Source: a virus
Reading direction: 5' to 3' (one strand)
DNA: 38,990 nucleotides
IMG/VR virus record: IMGVR_UViG_3300012270_000008
Coordinates: 1-38,990 of that record
The translations under genes and the position numbers were made by a program. Of the stretch, positions 16,463-24,384 are shown one piece after another. Each line of letters begins with the position of its first letter. Positions within the stretch are counted from its first letter, which is position 1. The notes beneath the pieces are model-generated. The model made no database searches. It saw only the letters and a program-made list of their open reading frames with translations, and was not told the origin of the DNA.

Positions 16463-17551
16463 TCATAAGTACGCCATCACTGCTCGATCAATGCGATCGA
16501 GTATTTCTTTTGCCCTGGCGCTGCCTACGGCGCTCTCAAACTCTTTGTCACGTTTCAATTCCCGATACCGCTTGCGCAGAATCGACGCTTCTTGCGTATT
16601 GCGTGAACTGCCTGCTTCAAAGTCAATCTGCACGATGAACTCAATGATCGGCAATGTCCACAAGGTCATCGCCCAAGCATTCTGCCGGGTAATGGCCACT
16701 TCGGGGATCTCTGACAGCCCCTGCATGTTTTCAAGTGCCACCAACTTAACCTGCTGCATCATCGTACCGTACGTCATAGGTCGCTGAGTCAGGTAGGCGA
16801 TCCGATCAACTAAGTAGTTATCGACCTTACGGTCGTAGTCGGTCAAGTACATCGGCCAACTACTATAGAACGCCTCGGCCTCGTGTCCAGAAGACAGGGT
16901 CATGATGCGATTCAATAACGCCACGTCCAGATGAGACAGTAGGGCGTTGGCGAGAGGAAATTCAAACACGAACTGCATGGGACTTCGAACAAACGCGACG
17001 TTGGCTCGCTTCTGAGCCAAGTACCACTCTCGGTATTGTAACGCCAGTTTAGGGAGGTCGATTTGGATGACGGCCCACGATGGGTATTCGGTGTTTAATC
17101 GGCCGTCTAGTGGCTCTAAGGCGGTTGAGTTAAACGGATGCCGCAACACTTTGACCGGAAGCAGTTGTTTCCACGTCTCGTCAATTGTCAAGAGGTCTAC
17201 GTCTTCTGACGCCGATAGCAATACCTCTTGAACGTTGTCGCCATAGAAGGTCTCGCGTTCAAACATCTTACCGCTGGCCCCCGCAGTAGTCAGACCGTTG
17301 GCTCGCGCAAGGCGTTCTACCCGAGCGTCGACTTTTCGATGGTACTCAAACACAGGAAGTGTAGGGTCTACGTTTAACCCAGTCAGTAACTTGACCAGCA
17401 CATGGGCGCTGTCTACCGCATAACTGGCGCCCCGGCATTCGCGTAGGACGGCAGTAAGGTTCTTACGGAGACCGCGTTTAACGTAACCATACTCGGGTGG
17501 AAGCGATACTCTTGCTTCTACCTCCAAGAGGTTGGTAAACAGCGTATACAT
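16463..17551 (-). CDS. Conserved-looking protein of unknown function
   Basis: A 362-residue protein, MYTLFTNLLEVEARVSLPPEYGYVKRGLRK..., of mostly helical character. The only notable segments are an aromatic/basic region (LALQYREWYLAQKRANVAFVRSP) and a highly basic C-terminal helix (RKRYRELKRDKEFESAVGSARAKEILDRIDRAVMAYL). No catalytic motif recognised. The ribosome binding site is weak. It is divergent from chimallin across a 406-base region that holds chimallin's leader. A virion protein is possible. Confidence 0.75.
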   Translation of the reverse strand: MYTLFTNLLEVEARVSLPPEYGYVKRGLRKNLTAVLRECRGASYAVDSAHVLVKLLTGLNVDPTLPVFEYHRKVDARVERLARANGLTTAGASGKMFERETFYGDNVQEVLLSASEDVDLLTIDETWKQLLPVKVLRHPFNSTALEPLDGRLNTEYPSWAVIQIDLPKLALQYREWYLAQKRANVAFVRSPMQFVFEFPLANALLSHLDVALLNRIMTLSSGHEAEAFYSSWPMYLTDYDRKVDNYLVDRIAYLTQRPMTYGTMMQQVKLVALENMQGLSEIPEVAITRQNAWAMTLWTLPIIEFIVQIDFEAGSSRNTQEASILRKRYRELKRDKEFESAVGSARAKEILDRIDRAVMAYL

Positions 17552-17695
17552 AGCAAGGTCTCATAGTTAAAAGAAAACGAAGAGGAGTTAGGTCATAGTA
17601 TGCGAGTAAATCGCGTCCACCGTTCCCCAACGTTTCTAGAACGTTGGGGGACACCAGTTATACCCAGGGCGCTATGTAAAATCGCACGTAGACGC

Positions 17696-17716
17696 ATCAT
17701 TCATTGAGGATATGAA
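17696..17716 (+). promoter_or_regulatory. Degenerate early-promoter element before chimallin
   Basis: ATCATTCATTGAGGATATG shares CATTGAGG with the phuZ element but has only a partial ATATCAT core. If used, it gives a leader of about 240 bases. A weaker call than the other copies. Confidence 0.35.
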
Positions 17717-17768
17717 GGGAATCTATTATTTCTTACACAGCAGCATGACTGTATAGACACCATGCTGA

Positions 17769-17931
17769 CCGAGCGCCTCGACGGAGGATTGCTCGGGACA
17801 CCTCACAGTCTATTCGTTTTGAGTTTGCGAACGACTGGAGTTGGTGCGTTAAAACCGTTGATCGTAGATTATTTCAGACCTACATCATCCCTGTGCATAG
17901 CTCGTCGTAGAGCTGTGTTTGCGCAAACACA
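17769..17931 (+). promoter_or_regulatory. Structured 5' leader of chimallin
   Basis: Compound hairpin: CCGAGC (17769-17774) with GCTCGG (17791-17796) around CCTC-GACG-GAGG. Then CATAGCTC (17896-17903), loop GTCGTA, GAGCTGTG (17910-17917), an 8-bp stem with one G-T pair. The 3' arm of the second stem overlaps the palindrome at 17914-17931, so the two folds are mutually exclusive. That is the arrangement expected of a translation switch, though this is inference. Confidence 0.45.
17914..17931. promoter_or_regulatory. 18-base perfect palindrome before chimallin
   Basis: TGTGTTTGCGCAAACACA, core TTGCGCAA, ends 26 bases before the ATG. It is the counterpart of the palindrome before phuZ. The flank to the start codon is also similar (ACCAAAGAAACGTAGGAG against ACAAACGAGAACTTTAGGAG). 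Confidence 0.7.
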
Positions 17932-17957
17932 ACCAAAGAAACGTAGGAGAATACTTC

Positions 17958-19823
17958 ATGGGAATTACACGTGATGACGAAGGAGCATCCCCAAGCCAAG
18001 GCCAGGCTCAGGAAGCACCTAACGCTCAACCACAACAGCCAGATCCTGGGTACCAGCAGCGGAATCAACCCCGCGGAAGATTGGGTATGAGCTCACTCGG
18101 GGATCGCATTCAGCGCCCGATGAAGCGTAACCAGATGGGTGAAGTGCTGGCCGAATATGGCCGTGCTGTTGATCGTATCTTCGGCGATGCCATGGCTACC
18201 TACGGCACTGAGTTCAAGGTTCTGCCTCTGGACGCTGGCCGTCATGGCCTGCACTACTCAGCGATCATGTTGATTGGTCTGGTGAACGTAGGTGGCCGCA
18301 AGGTTGCTTCTACTTACACCATGATCCTGGAGGCTTCTGCTGCGGCCCCGCGCCCGACTGTGATGAACATGTACAACCAATCGGTTGAAGTGGTTCTGAC
18401 CGCCATGGACGCCTGGGACGAAGCCACCTGGTCCAAGGTACAATCAGTTGTCAAGCAGAACTATGGCGACGGCGTTGAAGTGATGAATGCCGGTGCGATG
18501 GTCGTTCCGCAGGACGTCGACGTTAAAGACGAAGAACGCGTCTGGCAAGTTGTTTGGGCTGCTCAAGAAGCTGTTCTTTCCACTATGGAATCCAGTTTCC
18601 CAGAAGAGTTTGCTCACTTCAACCTGACCGAAGTCTTTGACGCCAGCCGTGACCGCATGAACGCATCGTTTGTGTACAACGGCCCAGACGGTGAGTCGGT
18701 GACTGGTATGCCAGTTCGTAGCGACATCACCCTGGTTATGTCAAGCTCTGAGCGCAGTGCGAACAACAGCAATCAGGTCTCGTCGTTTCAGCACCAAACC
18801 GGAAAAGACCTCATTGAGGTTAACAGCTACGTGGATCTGGTGTACGCCCCGACCAATCAAGCTCCGGCTCCTGGTCAACAAACCCCGACACAGATCTTTG
18901 TGCCTCGGATAGTCCTCACCAAAATCTCCGCGTTGGACGCGCCCTTCACGCCGGAAATGTTCCTGCTGGGTCTGGCCACCAACGTACTGATCGGCGATAA
19001 TTACGCCTGGGCCTCGCAGTTCGCGAATTTCGCTCAGGAAGAAATTCACGACATCGGAGGCATCGGGTATCGTCTGAGCAACCCTAACGACTCGAAATCC
19101 TCCCCGCAGCCTGTCGATACCAAGACTAACACCTTCGGTCAGAACGAACTGTTCGATCTGATTCAACACACTTGCTGGAAGGACCCTGCGTTCTCCATCG
19201 ATTGTGAAGATGTTGGACCTGAATCGTGGTTGACCGGTGCCTTGACCGACTCGGCTCATGGTAATCCGAACTCCACGAACTTCTTGGTGGAGGCGGCCAA
19301 CAATCTGACCAACGATCACTTCGGTAAAGCGTGGCAGGGTGGTCACATCACCGTTAACGAGAATAGCCGTATCCACCTGGGTACCTATGTTGATGCCAAA
19401 GGCGTCACTCGTGACCTGCGTGAAATCGACAGCCTGGCGATCTTGAACCACTTCGGTCACAACGACATGAATGCCGTCAATGCGTGGGAATCTACGTTTA
19501 ACGACATGAATGCACCGATCGAGCTGCGTCTTGAGAAGCGTTTGCAGATGATCCGCAACCTCGCCGGTGGGAACCTGAAAGTCCGTGGCTTCGCTGAGCG
19601 TGTAACGTTCACGCCGGAGTTCATCGAGACACTGGTCGCTTCGGTTGTGCGCGCTGGTCTGATGGTTGATGAGAATGGCCTGCAGTCCATGTACGGCCAG
19701 AACTTCCAGGTTGGTAACAACTTCCTGAACCAGTACGCAGCGCATACAGGCGGTAGCGGTATGGTTAACAGCGGTGGCCCTCAGGGCAGTGCGATTTTCC
19801 GTCGCCCGATGTCTCGCTGGTGA
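17958..19823 (+). CDS. chmA: Chimallin, phage nucleus shell protein
   Basis: A 621-residue protein that in this phage family self-assembles into the one-molecule-thick lattice enclosing replicating phage DNA and shielding it from host nucleases. ATG at 17958 chosen: AGGAGA lies 7 bases upstream, while the longer frame starting at 17919 would begin inside the palindrome. Residues 1 to about 45 are disordered and Gln/Pro-rich (SQGQAQEAPNAQPQQPDPGYQQ); the chimallin N-terminal segment is known to be flexible and to reach a neighbouring protomer. The C-terminal ~25 residues (GGSGMVNSGGPQG...RRPMSRW) also look flexible. Length is close to that of 201phi2-1 ChmA (about 630). The gene directly precedes the beta-prime N-half, as phiKZ gp54 precedes gp55. 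Codon choice is CTG-rich, fitting very high expression. Confidence 0.88.
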   Translation: MGITRDDEGASPSQGQAQEAPNAQPQQPDPGYQQRNQPRGRLGMSSLGDRIQRPMKRNQMGEVLAEYGRAVDRIFGDAMATYGTEFKVLPLDAGRHGLHYSAIMLIGLVNVGGRKVASTYTMILEASAAAPRPTVMNMYNQSVEVVLTAMDAWDEATWSKVQSVVKQNYGDGVEVMNAGAMVVPQDVDVKDEERVWQVVWAAQEAVLSTMESSFPEEFAHFNLTEVFDASRDRMNASFVYNGPDGESVTGMPVRSDITLVMSSSERSANNSNQVSSFQHQTGKDLIEVNSYVDLVYAPTNQAPAPGQQTPTQIFVPRIVLTKISALDAPFTPEMFLLGLATNVLIGDNYAWASQFANFAQEEIHDIGGIGYRLSNPNDSKSSPQPVDTKTNTFGQNELFDLIQHTCWKDPAFSIDCEDVGPESWLTGALTDSAHGNPNSTNFLVEAANNLTNDHFGKAWQGGHITVNENSRIHLGTYVDAKGVTRDLREIDSLAILNHFGHNDMNAVNAWESTFNDMNAPIELRLEKRLQMIRNLAGGNLKVRGFAERVTFTPEFIETLVASVVRAGLMVDENGLQSMYGQNFQVGNNFLNQYAAHTGGSGMVNSGGPQGSAIFRRPMSRW

Positions 19824-19844
19824 GTTTGGTTAAGTAGGCAACTC

Positions 19845-19875
19845 AAGGAGGAGCTTCGGCTCCTCCTTTTTTTCT
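19845..19875 (+). terminator. Strong UUCG-loop terminator after chimallin
   Basis: AAGGAGGAGC (19845-19854), loop TTCG, GCTCCTCCTT (19859-19868), then seven T. It should isolate the chimallin transcript from the RNA polymerase gene 78 bases downstream. Confidence 0.92.
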
Positions 19876-19900
19876 CAACGCGACAGAGGAGTCCCAGTCG

Positions 19901-21364
19901 ATGCACATCCCTTCATCGACGCCGAGTGCGTCAACCATGAGTGGTGTATTCTGTGAAATGATCGATTACGATCGCCTCTATGAATCGGTATCCGATCATG
20001 CGATACTGGTTAATACCTTTAACATCCGAAACGACGCTGAGAAGGAACGATTGAACCGCTTGTTGTACACCGAGTACGACGGCGATACGCTGGACACCAT
20101 GCCTGCCTGCGACTGTGGCATCCTACGGGGTGAATACAACAAAGGCGTTCGCTGTACGAACTGTGGTACGGTGGTCGTGTCGGTAACAGAGCGTCCTATG
20201 GAATCTCTGTTGTGGATCAAATCCCCAGACGGTGTGAAGGCGTTCATCTCTCCGGCGGCCTGGAACGTGTTGAATTCCATGTTCAGTCACCGAGGCGTTC
20301 AGATGATCCGATGGTTGACCGATCCGACCTACACTCCGAACAAGGGTGTGGATAAGACCGATCCGCTGTTTGATAAATTTCGCGACATCAACTGGAAGCG
20401 GTCCATCAACCACTTCATCGAGCACTTCGATACGGCACTGAACGTTATGTTTGATGCCCGAGTGGTCAGTCCCATTCCAAGGCGTCGTCGTACGGAACAA
20501 TTCATTGAGGAGAATCGAGACAGGTTCTTCCCCACGTACTTACCCATCCCTAACCGTTCGATCTTCATCACCGAGAAGACGGCCATGGGCACTTACGCCG
20601 ACAACGTGATGTACTCAGCGATCGATGCTGTGCGCACCATGACGTCTTTGGACTCTGGTATTGGTCCAGCGACACAACGGATCAAGGAGAATCGGACTGT
20701 AAAGGTGATTCAGCAATTGTCCACCTATTACACCGAATACACCAAGAACAACCTGTCCAAGAAGCCCGGTATGTTTCGTCGGCAGGTCTACGGTTCTCGA
20801 CTGGATTTTTCTGGTCGGGCGGTAATCAGTTCGTTGTCGCACCCCCACAGTTATGACGAATTGCATTTCCCTTGGGGCTTAGCAGTAATGATGATGAAGA
20901 CTCACATTACTAGCAAACTCCTCAGGCGCGGTCTGACCCCATCGCAATCCGAAGAATTCTTGATGCTCCACACCACCAAACATCACCCACTACTGGAGAC
21001 GATCTTCAACGAGTTGATCAGTGAACATCCTCAAGGACGACTACCGGTGTTGTTTCAGCGAAATCCCTCGCTGGTACGCGGTTCAGCTCAACAGTTGTAC
21101 ATCAGTAAGATCAAACCGGACCCCAACGTCAACACCATTAGTTTCTCAGTCCTCGCCTTGGCAGCGCCTAACGCCGACTTCGATGGCGACGAGATGAACG
21201 TAGAGATGTTGCTTGATCAGAAAGAACTAAAGGCGTTCAGTCGATTGGCCCCACATATGGGCGTTCTTGATACACACGCCCCGTTTAAGATATCAGGAAA
21301 CATCAAGCTACCTGGGCCGGTCATGTCAACCATTGTCTCATGGATGCATGCTGGTGAGGAGTGA
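19901..21364 (+). CDS. Non-virion RNA polymerase beta-prime, N-terminal half (phiKZ gp55-like)
   Basis: A 487-residue subunit carrying the catalytic magnesium site. NADFDGDEMN at 424-433 is the invariant NADFDGD of bacterial RpoC. MFRRQVYGSRLDFSGRAVIS (291-310) matches the RpoC segment around KRVDYSGRSVI. C70, C72, C85 and C88 (CDCG, then CTNCG) form a zinc-ribbon like the RpoC N-terminal one. The split point corresponds to just after the active-site loop; the other half is the gene at 34706. ATG at 19901 follows AGAGGA; an ATG at 19939 is possible. This enzyme transcribes middle and late phage genes inside the phage nucleus, independent of host RNA polymerase. Confidence 0.92.
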   Translation: MHIPSSTPSASTMSGVFCEMIDYDRLYESVSDHAILVNTFNIRNDAEKERLNRLLYTEYDGDTLDTMPACDCGILRGEYNKGVRCTNCGTVVVSVTERPMESLLWIKSPDGVKAFISPAAWNVLNSMFSHRGVQMIRWLTDPTYTPNKGVDKTDPLFDKFRDINWKRSINHFIEHFDTALNVMFDARVVSPIPRRRRTEQFIEENRDRFFPTYLPIPNRSIFITEKTAMGTYADNVMYSAIDAVRTMTSLDSGIGPATQRIKENRTVKVIQQLSTYYTEYTKNNLSKKPGMFRRQVYGSRLDFSGRAVISSLSHPHSYDELHFPWGLAVMMMKTHITSKLLRRGLTPSQSEEFLMLHTTKHHPLLETIFNELISEHPQGRLPVLFQRNPSLVRGSAQQLYISKIKPDPNVNTISFSVLALAAPNADFDGDEMNVEMLLDQKELKAFSRLAPHMGVLDTHAPFKISGNIKLPGPVMSTIVSWMHAGEE

Positions 21365-21421
21365 GGTGCCTCAATTTGCACGGACAACCCGTACCGTATG
21401 AGACTCAGAAGGAGTACTTAA

Positions 21422-22048
21422 ATGCCTCAATTCTACACGGGCGATCAGAGTATGATCTCGGCATTTGCGCACGGTGAAACCCACCCCGGCACCGCGCGTT
21501 ATCTCGAGAACATGATCTCCCAACCCACACAAGCGCTGGGCGCTGCCAGTCAGGCGTTGATGCAACAAACCGGAGAACTCTATGATCGATTCATGGGTTC
21601 CGAGGCGATGCGGCGGATACGAGCAGCAGGCAGACAAATCGCCAGCCATTGGCAACGCAATGAAATCCTCCCGATGGAGACAACGGAGCAACTACAAACG
21701 GCCCCGCTGAAAATGCATCGCTGGTTGATGGCAGAACCCAACATTCGGGCTCTGTATCATCAAAACCAATGCGACGGCTACAGCGATACGTATGTAGATG
21801 CCGCACCAGGATTCATCGGTCCCGATCATGAGGATTACCAACGCGTTATGGACGGCATCGTCGAAGATAGCGATGAATCATCGGAATACGAGTGGTCGTC
21901 TACGGAATATATGTACGACTTGCCTGAAGATGAGCGAGAGTTTATCTTTGATGAGCAGTTTGACATCCTTCGTAGCTGGCACACCATGGCCGAGTCTGTA
22001 ATGGCCAAGGAAGACGATCCGACTTCTCGCTGGAACGCCGAGCTGTAA
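21422..22048 (+). CDS. Hypothetical protein, acidic
   Basis: A 208-residue protein, MPQFYTGDQSMISAFAHGETHPG..., with an AGAAGGAG site. Helical N-terminal half (residues about 20-85, Gln/Ala-rich) and a very acidic second half (GIVEDSDESSEYEWSS, LPEDEREFIFDEQFD). Not recognised. It follows the polymerase subunit gene by 57 bases and ends at a terminator. Acidic small proteins of early operons can be DNA mimics, but nothing here proves that. Confidence 0.7.
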   Translation: MPQFYTGDQSMISAFAHGETHPGTARYLENMISQPTQALGAASQALMQQTGELYDRFMGSEAMRRIRAAGRQIASHWQRNEILPMETTEQLQTAPLKMHRWLMAEPNIRALYHQNQCDGYSDTYVDAAPGFIGPDHEDYQRVMDGIVEDSDESSEYEWSSTEYMYDLPEDEREFIFDEQFDILRSWHTMAESVMAKEDDPTSRWNAEL

Positions 22049-22051
22049 TCT

Positions 22052-22092
22052 GGTTTAGGTAGGGGTGACGCCCTGCCTAAATTTTTTTGTCG
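22052..22092 (+). terminator. Intrinsic terminator
   Basis: TTTAGGTAGGG (22054-22064) with CCCTGCCTAAA (22071-22081), one G-T pair, followed by TTTTTTTGTCG. Confidence 0.85.
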
Positions 22093-22104
22093 ATAGGTGA
22101 CGAT

Positions 22105-22743
22105 ATGCTAGGTAGCATGCAGTCTTTCAACGACGATCAATCTGTAAGTCGAATTGCACCGCCGATGTATTTGGTTGATGGAAACGTCGTTGCGTTAGAA
22201 CGCCCCAACTCAGAACTGACGGTTGGTTGGCCGTTCGCTGAAGTAGTGGATGGTATGCCTCGGTGGTACATCCCAGCCGACGAAGCCTACCTTATCTATC
22301 GACGGCTAAAGAAGTCGATGACCGCGATTGGTTTAAGTTTTTTGGACTTAGAAAGTAGGTTCTTGTACAAGTCAAGTTCCCCCATGCCTCCTCCTAGGAG
22401 AATCAGAATGAGAAAATTAAGCGGTCTTCTTCTAGACCGGATGGCATCCATTGCGATCGATGTCGCCCACGCAGACGAAGCCAATAAAATGGCGTTAAAG
22501 TTGTATCAGATGTTGCCGGTGGATCATCGAGCGTGTTTGGACCATCACGTTCAAAAAGGACCCCATATTGCACAAGGATATGAGCTTCACGAACATCAGC
22601 AAGAACTTGTACAAATTGGTCTATTGACGCGCATTGTGGTTTCCGGTAAGACAGGTAGCATTGCGGCTAACATGACGGCCGTTCACGTCTATACTGCTGG
22701 ACTAGCCGTTTCCGCAGAATCTCACAAGGGTAATAACCGATGA
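22105..22743 (+). CDS. Hypothetical protein
   Basis: A 212-residue protein starting MLGSMQSFNDDQSVSR; the ATG at 22105 follows AGGTGA, and a TTG further up lies in the terminator. A beta-rich N-terminal third, then a Pro/Arg stretch (PMPPPRRIRMRKL) and helices, and a C-terminal part (TRIVVSGKTGSIAANMTAVHVYTAGLAVS) that looks like strands. No family recognised. It couples to the next gene by ATGA overlap. Confidence 0.7.
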   Translation: MLGSMQSFNDDQSVSRIAPPMYLVDGNVVALERPNSELTVGWPFAEVVDGMPRWYIPADEAYLIYRRLKKSMTAIGLSFLDLESRFLYKSSSPMPPPRRIRMRKLSGLLLDRMASIAIDVAHADEANKMALKLYQMLPVDHRACLDHHVQKGPHIAQGYELHEHQQELVQIGLLTRIVVSGKTGSIAANMTAVHVYTAGLAVSAESHKGNNR

Positions 22744-23132
22744 CACGGGTTCCAACACTGACACCGGCTGGTTGGGTCGATGACGTTGTGTCCATGAGCG
22801 TCAAGTTAATGGACTACTTTCTCGTCACCGAACACAGTCAATCACATTTGTACCGAGGTAACATCACGTCCTTAACGTACTTGGTGCAACAATACGGCAG
22901 CGAACCCGATGCCTTGGCTGAACACACTCGTGCAAACCTTCAGAACCACCTCTCACGGTACTTTGATGAGGTACAGGTCAACACCTCCATTACCAACTTA
23001 AATGGTCCTGACGGTCGTTACAACCTTATACTTGACGTCTTACTGTCAAAAGACGGCAAACAACACAGCTTGGGACGCTTGTTAGAAATAGGGGAATCTA
23101 AGGTTCTCTCGGTTTCTGACAAATCCGCTTGA
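22740..23132 (+). CDS. Small hypothetical protein (GPW/gp25-like pattern possible)
   Basis: A 130-residue protein, MTRVPTLTPAGWVDDVVSMSVKLMDYF... It has the layout of the small lysozyme-like gp25/GPW baseplate-wedge fold (N-terminal strand, helix with LVQQYGSEPDALAEHTRANLQNHL, then FDEVQVNTSITNLNGPDGRYNLILDVLL strands). That comparison is loose and could be chance. Translated by overlap with the upstream gene; the next gene is 17 bases on. Confidence 0.6.
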   Translation: MTRVPTLTPAGWVDDVVSMSVKLMDYFLVTEHSQSHLYRGNITSLTYLVQQYGSEPDALAEHTRANLQNHLSRYFDEVQVNTSITNLNGPDGRYNLILDVLLSKDGKQHSLGRLLEIGESKVLSVSDKSA

Positions 23133-23149
23133 TAAACAAGGAAACGAAT

Positions 23150-23794
23150 ATGCTTTCGAACAGTCAGCGCATTGAGTTAGTGCGGCGCATGGAAGTCATA
23201 ACTCAGGAAATGAACGACATCGCTCACATTCTGAACACCAACCCAGTACCAGTGACCGACGACGACATCGATCGTGGCGTGCGGTCTCTGTTGAAACAAG
23301 AAGCCACTCTCGTGTTATCGTCGTTGTCCCGTCAACTTGAGGACGGGATCGACAACACCGTATTGGCGACGTATCATCCCCGACAGTCGGGGGACAAATG
23401 TCTGAAGGCCTATGCCCGTGAGACCACCAAAGAAGCTTTGATGGTGTTTAAACGGATGTTAGAGCTGGGCAATTATCGATACGCCACCAAGGAAGATGAA
23501 GGGTCTGAAGCGTTCTGTGTTCAGTTGCAGTTCTCTGAAACAACTCCCGACGTCCGGCTGGAAATGGTTCGAGTAGAACCGTCTCAACCCATAGCGCAGA
23601 TTGGCCCTAATCGTCGAGTCCGCCAGCTTATGTCGGAGGAAACCTTACGACAACACCTAGATCACACCAAGGTTAATCGAGCTGACGTTGAACAGGCCGT
23701 TATTGAACAACAACGACAGATGTCCGAAGACGATATCGTCTGGTTCCACGTTGACGTTACCAATCAAAAAGCCGCCGATAAAGCGACTGGTTAA
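23150..23794 (+). CDS. Hypothetical protein
   Basis: A 214-residue protein, MLSNSQRIELVRRMEVITQEMND... ATG at 23150 follows AAGGAAAC; the frame is open further up but without an ATG. A helical first part; a middle containing the cluster CLKAYARETTKEALMVFKRML; strands (FCVQLQFSETTPDVRLEMVRVEP) and a C-terminal helix plus strand (DIVWFHVDVTN). Third gene of a co-oriented run. Not recognised. Confidence 0.7.
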   Translation: MLSNSQRIELVRRMEVITQEMNDIAHILNTNPVPVTDDDIDRGVRSLLKQEATLVLSSLSRQLEDGIDNTVLATYHPRQSGDKCLKAYARETTKEALMVFKRMLELGNYRYATKEDEGSEAFCVQLQFSETTPDVRLEMVRVEPSQPIAQIGPNRRVRQLMSEETLRQHLDHTKVNRADVEQAVIEQQRQMSEDDIVWFHVDVTNQKAADKATG

Positions 23795-23856
23795 TTTCGA
23801 CAGCTTTTCGTCATTATTTGACTAAGAGCCATCGATAAGAACAGGAAGGACACCCC

Positions 23857-24384
23857 ATGGCAGAACTTGATGAAAAGTCGTTAGATGCCATCCTCGACCG
23901 AGAGGAAAAAGACATCGCTCGAATCAGTGAGAACGAGTTTAAAATGCGTCTCTTACCGGTACTGGTAAATCAAGGCGATGAAAGTAACCTGCAAGCTTGG
24001 TTAGCCGTGGCTGGGACTTGGCGCCGTCAAGTTGAAGTACTCGACGACAAAACTGGTGAGCCGCTGTTCATTGTACCGGCGTTGGTTGGTGGTACGGGTC
24101 AACCGACCTTACAGACCGCCGCCAATTCAGCGTATGAGTTGATTGAGAACGCTCAGAAGAAGATGCGAGTCGTTCCCAGAGCCGGTGATGAAATGTTGAT
24201 TAAGGGATTAACGTCTCGAGTCAGCGTGGCAGGCGATCGTCAGAAAGCAATCGATGCGTGGAACTACATCTACCGTCGATACGGGTATGACGATCTCGTT
24301 GTTAAAAGCAACAGCGATTCAACCAAAGAAGATGAGGCACCAGTTAAGTCGGGATCGGATTTCTCCGGGTACGACGAAGCCTGA
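23857..24384 (+). CDS. Hypothetical protein upstream of the nuclease gene
   Basis: A 175-residue protein, MAELDEKSLDAILDREEKDIARISENEFKMRLLPVL..., with a strong AGGAAGGA site. Acidic helical N-terminus, helical middle (TLQTAANSAYELIENAQKKM), and an acidic disordered tail (DSTKEDEAPVKSGSDFSGYDEA). Its stop overlaps the ATG of the SbcD-like gene (TGATG), so the two products are made together. A replication or recombination accessory role is suggested only by that coupling. Confidence 0.7.
   Translation: MAELDEKSLDAILDREEKDIARISENEFKMRLLPVLVNQGDESNLQAWLAVAGTWRRQVEVLDDKTGEPLFIVPALVGGTGQPTLQTAANSAYELIENAQKKMRVVPRAGDEMLIKGLTSRVSVAGDRQKAIDAWNYIYRRYGYDDLVVKSNSDSTKEDEAPVKSGSDFSGYDEA

Larger units (their letters stand above)
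17552..17957. other. 406-base intergenic region upstream of chimallin
   Basis: It contains, left to right, a perfect 10-bp hairpin CCCCAACGTT-TCTAG-AACGTTGGGG (17625-17649) without T-run, a degenerate early-promoter element (17696-17716), a compound hairpin at 17769-17796, an 8-bp hairpin at 17896-17917, an 18-base palindrome (17914-17931) and the chimallin ribosome binding site. I see no gene in it; a 70-codon frame at 17762-17974 crosses the hairpins. Confidence 0.7.

Noticed and set aside
17762-17974. 70-codon rightward frame before chimallin
   Set aside because: It spans the leader hairpins and overlaps the chimallin start; no ribosome binding site.
18741-19745. 334-codon leftward frame inside chimallin
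   Set aside because: It is the antisense shadow of a well supported gene with strong codon bias; the translation has no domain-like features.
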